In this document: in pieces, positions 50,476 through 62,334 of the stretch
Layout of the letters: the number at the start of each line of letters is the position of its first letter
How positions within the stretch are numbered: the stretch's first letter is position 1
Assembly: GCA_022749755.1 (NCBI GenBank)
Contig: CM040453.1
Coordinates: 9,991,368 to 10,055,367, forward strand
Source of the DNA: Azadirachta indica
Lineage: Eukaryota > Streptophyta > Magnoliopsida > Sapindales > Meliaceae
DNA: 64,000 nucleotides
Direction of reading: 5' to 3'
The notes under the pieces: model-generated
Databases searched by the model: none
Seen by the model: only the letters and a program-made list of their open reading frames with translations
What the model was told of the DNA's origin: nothing
Translations under genes and position numbers: made by a program

Positions 50476-53400
50476 AAATTAATTTTTAATCGATGATATA
50501 AAGATCAATAGAAATTAAATAAAAATAATAAATTATATTATAATATAATTGTGATTATGTAAATATACAAATTTATTATAATAATTAAAGTATAAAATAA
50601 GTAAAATTGAGAAAACAAGTAAAAGAGGCTTACAATAGAGAAGAGATACGTTAAAAATAGTTAACTAGATTTTAATTTTATTAGTAAATAATTTAATAAA
50701 ATAGAAATATTTTTAAAAAAATAAAAATATTAAATTATTCAGACATTTATTTATTCAGATTTAAATTAAAATTTTTAATTTAATTATATTCAAATATTTT
50801 TATTAAATATTTAAATATAAATTAAAAAATAAATAATTTTTAAATATTTAAATAATTATTTTTAAACTTTATTTAGAAAAATAAACAACTCCGACTCAAT
50901 TCAACTTAGAGTTTTAAAATATATTTTTTAAGATCTCAAATTTCAATTGGGCCCGATGGACTCATTCCTGACTTTTAAAAATAAAAGGGTCAAAACTTTT
51001 TCACCAAGCCTAATTATGACTTATAATGTAAGAAAATCGGATTAGAAAGACAAACAAAAAAGTTTATCTAAAGAGGTTAAAGAAGTCTTTAACATTTATT
51101 AGATTAATCCTTACCCTTCATTAGCCCTTGATCTAAGGGTTGACAACTAATATAAAAAATAATGTGATTTTAAGGAAATACAAATCTTGTTATATAGTAT
51201 GTAAATAAATTTTTTCACAAACACATAAGACAGAACCTAGAGAATTATATTATTTTTGTTAGTACGTTAATAAATTCATAACAAGCAATCAAAACGATGA
51301 TTTGATTTTATAAATCCAAATATTTTCAAACCTTTATTTATAATAACTATATAGATGATTGAACGTGAAGAGTAGCTTAACCATACTATATAATTCATGT
51401 GTTCATTATGATATAGATCAATATTTTATATGTTATAGAGTTGTCCATCATTCATTGACTAAAAATATACTATTTTTTTTATTTAATTTCAATTTAAAAT
51501 ATTTTTTATTTAAAAAAACTTTTTAACTTAACCTAAAATGTGTAAATAAATAAATTAAATCTATTATCGTAAACATTCTTATATAATTAATTTATTTACA
51601 TTATTATCCATATTAAACTTTTAACTTTTTGTCCTTTTAAAATCACAAGTATACACTCTCCATTCTTCACATTCATTTATCAAATTTTTTTATTCCAAAT
51701 GTTATTATTATATTTTTATGATTAATCTTTTTCTATTTTTAATCTAAATCTAGGTTGATATGCAATATTATTATACAAATTAACAAATAAATGTATTTAT
51801 TATACCTTACATAACATCATAAACTATAACAAGATTTGGGTGAACTAAATTTTTGTGAATATGTATGAGTCAAAATAATTTTATGTCTAAGATATTTTAT
51901 TATTTATTTAACATTTACATTTTACAAGGATACAAATATAAAAATATTCACTTTTCAATTACTTTTAGTTAAAAATAGACAATTATTTAGATTATAAAAA
52001 AAAATATATTATTCAAATTCAAGTTTTTTATTAAAAAATAAATGCTATCTTAAAATATTAAAAGAATATATATTTAAATTTTTTTTTTTAAATTTACCAA
52101 AAAATTTGAGATTAAAATAATTATTTTAATCATTAAAAAATTATATCAAACACAAATTAGATACATTTTTACTTATAAAATTATTATATATAAATTATTT
52201 ACATTTCAACTTATAAAATAGATTTTTTATACTTTAAGTTCTCTACTATAAAAAGTGATCATTTTACAAATTTAAATTATAAATTATTTTTAAAATTTAA
52301 CATGTTAACTTTATGTTTTTATTATCTTCTCCAGTCAACAATATATGTATGAGTCCGCTCTTGCACGTAAACAATATAAATAATTTTAAGAAATGGGTGA
52401 TTGGTAATTTTTGATAGTTACTGTATACAATACATTTGACAATGCTTTATTGTACTATTAAGAACTATGGCTTTAATTTGGTATATATAACGACGTCGTT
52501 TTATTAACTGAAGAATATATATCCATCATCATTCAAATTTATGTTACTCTATTAATTGATATTGTACTTTACATTTATGATTTTTGGTTGGTACCAATTA
52601 TTCCCTTGAAATTTAGTCCATTTTATTGATTAATATTATAAGTATAATGGTTAAAATATTTAGTTAAGGTTTATTTATATTTAACAATTGATATTTATTA
52701 ATTAATTATTATTATTATTTATATCTAATAATTAATAATTTTATTTCTTAAATATTATGAATTAAAAATTACAATATCTCTATTTTAAACATATTTTATT
52801 ATAATTTGTAGAAAAAATTTAATAATTTATGATAATATAAAAAATTATAATATATGATTTAAATCAATATATTTTTTTTATGGAAAAGGTTATATTATTT
52901 TTGTTAATTATTTTCTAAACAAATTAGAATAAATTTATAGAAATTGAGAAAAATTTAAATCTAACTATTTAAAATTTTGTTATTATCTTCACACAAAGAA
53001 AAATTTTAGATGGACCGAACTCAAAAAAAAAAAATTTCTATATTTTTATAAGAGAAGAATTTAACAGTCTCATTTTTTTTACATATATTTTTATATCAAT
53101 TCTTGAACATTGGATTTAAATACCTCAAATGATTGAGATTAAATTTGATACATATAATTAATGTATAATTAATGAATATGTTAGATTTAATTTTAATTAT
53201 TAGAGATGTTTAGATCCAATGGTTCATAAAATAGTATAAGAATATGTGTAAAAATATACGGTTATCGTTCCATTCCTGTATATTTATATATAATATTTAA
53301 TAAAAAAAATATAAGAATAATTGGGTAAACTAAGAATAATTGGCTGAACCTTTCTTTATCAAACAAAGTTCATTAAGTCATTTTATTCTATGATGTGTTA

Positions 53401-55400
53401 AATAATGGGGAATAAAGGAATAAGGGTAATTCAATTGCTTGTTCTAAAGATAAGGAGTCATACATATAAATATGGTCATTTATTATTGTAGATTTAGTTA
53501 CCTAAATTTCTCATTAATTAATTATTGGAGAATTTCATACAATCATAGCATAGACCACTAATTTAGTATATTCATTAATGAGGTAGTCATATTTTCATTC
53601 TAAACTTTAGCAAAATAACATGTCAAGATAAGATTTGTTCAAATTTTAACATTTTAGTCCCGACGTTTGGGACAAAAAAAAAGAAAGCTATTTTAAGAAT
53701 CAAGATGAAGATGGGCACTAAGAAAATTATAGCCTTAATTTATTATTTTACTAAAGTTAAGTGGTGAAATTGTTATCCCATCAATTAATGCATATTGTTT
53801 CACTGAATTAATGCATATTTTTGAATAAAGGATAGACACCATTGTTAATTAATTAGCGGACTAATTTATACAATTTTTTTTTTGTTCCAAGCGTTTGCAT
53901 TAATTTTGTGATGAAAATTGTTTTTTTTTTGTTGGGAGAAATAAAAAAAGAATTTAACGCTACCTATAATTTTTCTTTTTTGTTATTAAAAGAATCCAAA
54001 AAGTAATTGATTCTAAATTCATACATAATTTAATTTACTTGTTTTCAAGCACAATGTCCTAAAAATTATTAATTTTTTTATTTTGTTTTTAATTTTCAAA
54101 TTGGCTGGTAAATAATAAAGGAGAATTTTGATTAATAATTACACAAATATTGAGACATAATTTTTTTTTAAAATTTTATATTAGAGTAAGAAATTTCATT
54201 AACAAAATACTAAATGTTTATCTTCTATTATTACTCAATTTTAAGATGGTTCTGAAACGTTAAAGTATACCCTAAATTATATGAGTTACACCTAGGGACT
54301 ATATTGGGATATAATATAATTAAAATATAAAATTATGATTATCATTATTTTATTGTATCTTCAGTTATTTAATATTTTAATTTTTTATATTTTTATAACT
54401 ATATCATAGGGATAATAAGATTTTTGTGCATAAACATTTGTCAAATGATAAATTAAATATAAATTGCTCAATTTTAACAATTTAAATTCTATCCTTTGTT
54501 TTTTAACTAAGCTTTTCATAACCTATTCATTCTTATCATATCGTTTGATGTTAGAGCGCAAAATATTAAAATTGATGCACTGTACATTGCCGGATCCTAA
54601 ACTACACGTGTTATTAATTTGGGATAATAACATCTAGCTACCTGTATTTGTATAATATCTGCATTAAGTAAATACTTGTTGTGTTATCAATTAAGTCTTT
54701 ATCTCCATTTGAAATGACTTAATCGTCAGAATATGTTTATGTGCAGTCAAAATTAGGGGTGGTAATTTGGGGTCGTTTGTTGTATTTTTATCGTGTTAAA
54801 TAAAATTATAATATATTTTTAAACTAATCTAAATCCAATCTATTTAATAATTGTATTAAGAAAAACTTTATTTCATTTATTAGATGGATTATTCATTTAA
54901 TATTATGTCACCCTTTTTAATATATATTTTAATATATTCTAAATATCTATCATATTATATACCCAAATACAAATAAGCTTTAATCTAAATAATATTAAAT
55001 ATATTTTTTTAAAATACTAAAAATAGAATTAATTGTTTTTAAAATGTAAAGAATATAAAATAAATACTTTAAATTATAAATGAGTAGAATGAAATGCTTA
55101 TTGAAATAATTAATTGTATTATAAATAGATTTATGTATTGACCTAATTATTAATTGTATCATATTATTACAGTTTATTTATTAATTATGTAATTTTAAAT
55201 TAACTCGAATCCACTAAATTTGTATTATATTTATATCAAATTTGATGGATTGTATCAAAAATTGTTATTTTTGACTCAGAATACACATTTCAAGGGTAAT
55301 TTAGTTATTTTATTTTGTATCTTCACCTTGTTTGATATCAATGAACAAATACTATCCTAAACTTGAATATAATGAAATATGGAGGCTAAAATGTTATTAT
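50476..55400. other. AT-rich gene desert between the NLR cluster and NEAP
   Basis: Extremely AT-rich sequence with short homopolymers. I see no coding frame, RNA gene or recognisable mobile element. Confidence 0.5.
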
Positions 55401-55429
55401 TCACATTATTTAATTTGCGGCCAGTCTCT

Positions 55430-55735
55430 ATTTCACACGAACACTTACGTGGCAGGATCCAATTCGCTTCCGCGTAAATTTTGAATTGCCGCGCTCAAAG
55501 TCAAACGACGAATCCAAATTAACAGAACCTTAGGTTCGGTATCTGTCATTTCATAAGCCCGAGGCTACGACTCAGGTTCGGTTTCCCCACTTAACTCGAT
55601 ACTGACTAAATCATTTTAAATCCGAACCTAAACTTTCTCTCTCTCCTCTGTCTGTCGTTTAGACGCAACAGCTCACTACATATAAGACAAAAATCTTGTT
55701 CCAAATACCAAAAAAACCCTAAAAATTCCATCTTT
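55430..55735 (+). promoter_or_regulatory. Likely promoter of the NEAP gene
   Basis: GC content rises sharply. An ACGTGGC (ABRE/G-box-like core) lies at 55447-55453, a TATA-like 'catataag' at about 55677-55685, and a telo-box AAACCCTAA at 55714-55722, an element common near starts of broadly expressed plant genes. The start site itself is inferred. Confidence 0.45.
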
Positions 55736-55869
55736 GCCTGCAATTTTCATCCCACTTCCTTCCATTTCTAGCCCTCTGATTAGTAGCTGACGCGTCAAAT
55801 CTCCTCCGTCGGATCCCTGTTTCTGAATCACTTACAAGGTGGCGAAGTTACAGCCATTTTCTGCTCACA

Positions 55870-56140
55870 TGCAAGTCATGGTTTTGTTGCAGACAACATG
55901 TTTTCGTTGCAGGATTTGAGCTTGTTTTCTCTGGAAAATTCAAGGGCCTGGTGGGTTTGCTTCAGATCGGTTTAAAGTTGGATTCTTTTGAGCTCTGTTG
56001 ATATTCTCTCTGTTTTTCCCTTTTTTTGGGTTTTGTTGCAGAAGACATGTTTTAGAAAGCAGGGTCTTATTTTTTTTCCCGAGAAAATTCAAGTTTTTGG
56101 TGGGTTTGCTTCAGATCAGTTTGAAGTTCGAACTTTTTGG
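55870..56140 (+). repeat. Tandem duplication in the NEAP 5' leader
   Basis: About 105 bases are repeated (55878-55985 and 56033-56138). Both copies have 'ttttgttgcaga', 'acatgttttcg/acatgtttta' and 'ggtgggtttgcttcagatc'. The block lies in the 5' UTR or its intron, before an acceptor-like 'cacatgcag' at 56548-56556. Confidence 0.65.
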
Positions 56141-56558
56141 GTTCTGTTCATCTTCTCCCTTTTTTTTTTAAATAAAGTCTTACTTTCTCTCTCTAAAATT
56201 TTATTCAATATTTTCTTTTAGCTGAAATTGACAGACCCTTAACGTGTTCCTTGATTCTCTCTCTTCATAATGGTTTTGTTAGGTCTATTTTCTGCCATAA
56301 AAAATAATTTAATTTATTTAATTTTTTAATTAATATTGTGAGGGGTATCTCAATTTTTTTTTTCTTGAACGAGATTTTCCCACGAAAGTGATACAAGGTT
56401 AAGTTATGAACCTTCCAGTTGAAGTTCCGCGTACCCTTTTGCAGTATATTTAAAGTTATCATATTTTTTATATGATTTTTTTATTTTTAATTTTTTTTTT
56501 TTGGTTTATTGGAAGACTCTTTAAATTAAATGCAAAACAACCATTTTCACATGCAGAT

Positions 56559-56603
56559 ATGAAGAAGATAATAGCTTCCATTCCAAGGGCCATGAATCAC
56601 TGA
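56559..56603 (+). CDS. Possible 14-residue upstream ORF in the NEAP 5' UTR
   Basis: An ATG just after the presumed leader acceptor opens MKKIIASIPRAMNH and then TGA, 68 bases before the main ATG. It would only be present if the last leader exon starts at about 56557. Whether it is translated is unknown. Confidence 0.3.
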   Translation: MKKIIASIPRAMNH

Positions 56604-56671
56604 TATCACTCAATTTCTGTGCTTGATCTTTAAACAACCACCGCCGTTGGATCAAGTCTATCAGATCATCC

Positions 56672-59600
56672 ATGTCATCATCGTCGTCGTCGTCGTCATC
56701 ATCATCTTCTTCTTCAGTTCGGGAGCTTGATCCACTTTTGAAGGATTTGAACGAGAGGAAGCAGAGTTTTCGAAAAAATGTTGTGTCTTTAGCTGCAGAG
56801 TTGAAGGAAGCTAGAAGCCGTTTGGCTTCACAAGAACAGTCTTTTGTTAGAGAAACCCTAACAAGACAGGTAGTACTTTTGCTTCTTGAGTTTAGTTCTG
56901 TTGTTCGTGTCTTTGAAATCTTGGATTCAATGATTTTTGTCTTTTGGGGGGACTTTTCGCTAGTAGGGTCATTTGGGTATGTTGCGTAAGTTAATTTTTT
57001 ATTTTGGTTTTTGCTTTTTCAGGAAGTAGAAATGAAAGCAAAGCACATGGAGGATGAGATTTGTAGATTGCAGAAGACATTAGAGGAGAGAAATGGACAG
57101 CTTCAGGATTCTGCGTCTACAGCTGAGAAGGTATAAACTATTATAGTCTTATAACTACTGTTTGTTTCTTGATTTAATTTACAATTTCAAATGAAATTGA
57201 CACTAAATTACTCGAAACTAGGATTTTTTTTGAGTTGATCTTGAATTATCATGGTGTTTTTTTTGGTGTCTTGATGCTCGAAGTTACTGCATAATCCCCG
57301 AATCTCGTCCTCTTCTTTTCAAGATTCCTTTTGATTATCCTCTTTGTTTTTTTGGATGGGGAGCCCAGTGGAAAAAGGTGACCAAGTGTTTGCAATGTTA
57401 AATTATTGTCTTTCCTTTATTTATATGTTGATAATGTTGGGAAGATTCCAGAAATGTTTGTCTTTTGCAAATTAGCTCGAAAGTTTGGGGAAAAACAAAT
57501 TAAATTCATGAAATTGAACCAATTTTAGGTGTATACTAGTTCTATTCTTTTAGATTTGAATTTATATGTGCAAAAATCCCTTGGCCTTGTTGTTGGGTAT
57601 CTTTTTCTCGTCTTTATTTGCAACTTTGACTCCATTTTTCATCCATAAGGTACATACCAAATGATGCGTGACAAAGATGGTACGAAAAATTACCCACCTA
57701 TCATTTTCTTTTGTATAAAATTTTAATTTCACATACTTGATCTGTAATTTGTATCGAATTTTATTTGCATCTTGTTTGTGTGGGAAAATGTGATGTATTT
57801 AGATATAGAAAAAGAACGTTAGCTTGAGCTTCTAGTACATCCTACATTCTTTGGGTATTTCTTTTTAGAACATAATTTAATTGTTTTTAGTGGACCTTGT
57901 AGATCCATATTGCAATGACTATAAGTGGGTCTTTGGATGCATTTTCAAAACCTGTTTTCATTTTCAAAAAAAAAAAAAAAAAAAAAAAAAGGTAAAAGTG
58001 TTTGGTTACATGTTTTGTAAACCTTGTTTCTAGAAACAGAAAACATTGTTCTCAAACTTGTAACCAAAATGTAGAAATCCGTGTTTTGTTGTTTTCAACC
58101 ATTGCTGAGAGCATGTTTTTAAAACAAACTACTACCAAAAAAAGTTTCAGTTTTTAAAAGCATAACTTTCAAGACATCATCTTCTTTTTTGAAAATAGCT
58201 TCCAAAACACCATTTTGAAAATGTTCCAAATGCTCTTAGACTTCTCCAATTTCTCCTGGGATTTGAAATTTTTTCCCATGTGCACGTTTCATTTTGCATC
58301 TTTCAAGTTTGGTAACTACTTGCAGGATTTGCATTGTTCCTCGTGATTAACTTTAATTGGTTATATATTAAATAAAATTAGAAAACAATTTGCCTATTCT
58401 GCTGGTGAAAGATGATTGTATTGTATATATTCCTCATATCTACTTGATTTATATATTTTTTTTGCAGTACAATCAATCATCTCTAAATTGTGATTGTTTA
58501 TTTTATATGTTAGCTTCTCAAAGTTTGTTATAGTGTACTAGAACTTATATCAGTTCTGTGATCTTTGATTTTGTGGGAAACAGTACCTCAATCAGCTGGA
58601 TGATCTTAGATCACAGCTTGCAGTAACTCAAGCAACGGCAGATGCAAGTGCTGCATCAGCTCAATCAGCACAACTTCAGTGTTTAGCTTTGGCAAAAGAA
58701 TTAGATGAGAAGAATAATTCCTTAAAAGAGCATGAAGATCGTGTAACTAGGTTAGGAAAACATTTAGATAATCTGCAGAAAGACCTTCACGCGAGGGAAT
58801 CTTCGCAAAAGCAACTGAAAGATGAAGTTTTGAGAATTGAGCAAGATATTATGCAAGCTGTTGCCAAAGCTGGAGTAAACAAGGATTGTGAACTAAGGAA
58901 AATATTGGATGAGGTTTCTCCAAAGAATTTTGAGAGAATGAATAAACTTTTGATCGCTAAGGATGAAGAAATAGCCAAATTGAAAGACGAAATAAAGGTT
59001 ATGTCTGCACATTGGAAGCTAAAAACTAAAGAATTGGAATCGCAGGTACTTAATCATCATTTGATTTATGCCCTGTTTGATAGTGCTATGAACTATCAAT
59101 GTGATACGTGTTTTACTTACAATCTTCAACTTGTTTTCTGAAAACAGTTAGAGAAGCAGCGACGAGCTGATCAGGAACTGAAGAAGAGAGTGTTGAAGTT
59201 GGAATTCTGTCTCCAGGAAGCTCGTGCACAAACGCGAAAGCTTCAAAGGGTAATGATAATGTCTTTCACTGTCTCTCGTTCTGTACTGTGTGAATCATAG
59301 GTGTGCAAGTTGTTCAAAAAATTGATTGCCCAACATGGGCCGCATTAATAACAAGGGCACAAGTGGTCCATTTCATTCTATGAACCATTCATGCATGTAT
59401 GCATGCATCAATCAGATGGTCCACCAAATTATGCTACAACTCCTTTTCTTTCCCTTCCCTAATATTCAAGACACATATATTATCATCCCACTGAACATTC
59501 ATAGCCTTTGCCGATTAATTCCATGCATCTACGATCCATAACCATTCTGCTTTCATAGCTGACACGAGTGTTCGAATTCATGTTGTCAAACAACTTCGGG

Positions 59601-59917
59601 TGGTGATGTTTTTTATCCCTTTGTTACTGCTCTCGAATGGTGAGCGTTACCATCCATTAGAAAGCGTACTACTATAATTTCCGCTGTGACTGTTACCAAA
59701 TTCAACTTCACTTGCATTTTTTATGTAAGATTTACATTACTCATTGCTGCAGATGGGAGACCGAAGAGATAAAGCACTGAAAGAACTTAGAGATCAACTA
59801 GCTGCCAAACAAGACGGGAATACAAGTACCGAAAAGCAGAACTTCTGGGAATCATCAGGTTTCAAGATTGTCGTTTCCATGTCAATGTTGATCTTGGTGG
59901 TGTTCTCAAAGAGATGA
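56672..59917 (+). CDS. Nuclear envelope-associated protein (NEAP-like), coiled-coil with C-terminal membrane anchor
   Basis: Five exons, all phase 0: 56672-56869, 57023-57130, 58584-59045, 59148-59249 and 59753-59917, giving 344 residues, the size expected for the plant NEAP family. Known NEAPs are inner-nuclear-membrane proteins that interact with SUN proteins and with each other. The protein starts with a run of 14 serines coded by a TCN repeat. Long coiled coils cover most of residues 20-310 ([36 protein letters not shown]). A basic patch ([11 protein letters not shown]) comes next, then a hydrophobic C-terminal helix ([15 protein letters not shown]) ending in SKR, as expected for a tail anchor. 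The ATG is the first in the exon and keeps the conserved ELDPLLKDL start region. All splice sites are GT/AG. Confidence 0.9.
57131..58583 (+). other. Intron 2 of the NEAP gene, with a possible MITE
   Basis: A 1.45-kb intron. At about 57925-58240 two imperfect inverted ends face each other ('tttggatgcattttcaaaa' on the left; the complement of 'ttttgaaaatgttccaaa' on the right) and enclose a 26-base A run (57965-57990). This suggests a small nonautonomous DNA element. No target-site duplication could be fixed. Confidence 0.45.
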
Positions 59918-62334
59918 AGCAAGCAATTATGTTATATAGTAGTTTTATATATCCTTGTGTATAAGGGATTAATGTAGTAAAAGTTGTAGAGCCCATTTTG
60001 CTTTTGTAGAAATTGCTTAGTTGTATTTGTAGAGGTCCTTTTCTTGCTTGGTGTCAATGGAGAACATATTTTTGTTTCTCTCAAAACTAGAAATACATTG
60101 CAATATATAGTTTATCTAATATGTTTATTTATTTATTTATGCCATTAAGCCTGCCATAAATTGGAGAAGAGTTGGGTTTTCAGATTAAGTTTTTTTATTT
60201 AAAATTTTGATTCAAACTTTCAACCATTTGTTGAATCTGACAGTAATTAGTTTTCTTCTTAATTTCATACAATAATTCAGTTTTAGTAATTTAAATATTT
60301 TAAAGGTGTTCATTTTTAATCTTAACATTATAAACTTAAAAAGAAAAATTGAATAAAATTTAGTTAAAATTTTTATTGGACCTTAATACCTAAGATGTAA
60401 ATATCTAGTTGTAATAAAAATTTCATGATTTACAAATTATGTAAATTATGTGCTTAGCTTTATTTAAATTTTATGTCTACTAGATTTCAAATAAACAAAT
60501 GGTGAAGGATGTGGCATTGCTAGATATTTTGAAAACTTTGAGCAAAATTATCAATTTTTTCCATTCTCAAAAATGCTAAAATCCTTTTCTTTATCTTTTT
60601 TCTCTTAAAAAAATTATTTTTAAATAATTTCTATGCCAACTATAAACCAATATGCATTATATTTCACTACCCAACATTCTTTTCTCTATATTCAATTACC
60701 AAATGCAATTTCTATTTTCATTTTTTTCATCATAATTTTTCCTTTTTCCCATTTCCAAAAGTCATAATTGAACCCATAATGTATGGTACAAATGGGCCCT
60801 TTTTTGAGAAAAAAATTCAACTAATTATTACATTGGCATCCAATGCATTATAGGTTTCAAAATCAAATAATTGCGATACACAAGACAATGAAAGAATCCT
60901 CCTATAAGAAAACAATCATTGTTTTTTTCAAAATTTTCTATCCTAATCGTCATGAAAATTGTATAAACTTTTTGACTTACTTGTATATCCAATTATATAT
61001 ATATATATATATATAATAATGTATTACAAGACTGGCATAATTTTTTCATTTTGGGGGTTTGTGTTAACATAATGGAAATAAGTGCAATGAGTAGTGGCAT
61101 CTTTACTTGCATGTTTTATGGGTGTTGTCCTATAAATTTAGGGTGTGAGATTTGATAACATACAAAGAGGGACAGAAATAACAATTTAGGTCCCTAAATT
61201 TTTATATTTTCTTTTAAAAAATAAGAATATAGTTTATATTTTCTATCGTTTTGTGTCAAACAAGTCCCTCATTCCTTTAAAATACCATATTAGCATTACT
61301 ATATTGAACAATGGAATTGTAACATTCGACTCTTTTGATATTTACATGTTTGAAATTAAGAATATTATTTTTTTCATTTGCGTCAAATAAAATATATTAC
61401 CCCTGCTAAAATAATTAAAATATTCTTTAAGATTAACTTACATACTGATGTTATTATGACAAATATTTCATTATGAAGTCATTTAAAATACATATGGAGA
61501 CTTATTTGATATGATATGAATAGGTAAACAGGTTTTTATTCAAAAAAATATAAAAATTCAAAACCCTAAAGTCATTATCCATCCATACCAAAAAAAAAAA
61601 AAAAATTTCCAAAGCAAAGGAATCGAGGACTTATTTGATATAAGAAAGAAATGTTTATTGTTATTTAGCAATCTAAAAGACTATAAGGACCAATATCTTA
61701 TTACCCTAACACGAGACGAAGAAGGCAAGAACCACATTGTTTTTTTTTTTTTTAATTTATTTGAACTTTTTATAAATATGTTTTAAGTACAGTGCGCACA
61801 TGCTCTGTCTGTCCTCTTTGTATGCTGAAGCACTTTTCTTAGAAGATTCCAAATCTCACTAAATTCAACCAATCAAACTCTACCCTTTTTACCCCTTGAG
61901 TCAATAATCAAACTTACTTTATTTACTTGGGTACAAATTATTTGAAAATTGAAAAAAAGTAAATCAATGGATGTTTTAACTTTCTTAATATTTTAAGGCA
62001 TTCATTTCATTGCATTCACATTAATGAATAATACTTACTACTCCAAATGCAACATATAATACAGTGAAGTAATTGCATACTAATTCTAGAAATGCTTCCA
62101 TTCCATACTTTCATCCATTAAGATATTCCAAATATCAAGTGAGTAGCTTTCTAAATCAATTTCTTTTCAAAAAGCAACCTAATATCAAACATGAAAGCAT
62201 TCTATAACTTAAGTAGAAACTACGGAGTTATTACCTTATAAAGCAGTAAACATCTCTACAATCTCTAACAAGCTCAAGCAGCAGGCTATAGAAGTGCTTT
62301 TATGTACACTGCTTCTGCACTGGAGAAAAAGTGC
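59918..62334. other. Intergenic region between the NEAP and X8 genes (tail-to-tail)
   Basis: It holds the 3' UTRs of the two convergent genes and AT-rich DNA with an (AT)n run at about 60997-61015 and poly(A)/poly(T) runs near 61590 and 61740. No other gene is seen. Confidence 0.6.

Noticed and set aside
55988..56221. A 77-codon frame upstream of NEAP
   Set aside because: It overlaps the duplicated leader and is T-rich (Phe/Leu), typical of intron or UTR sequence.
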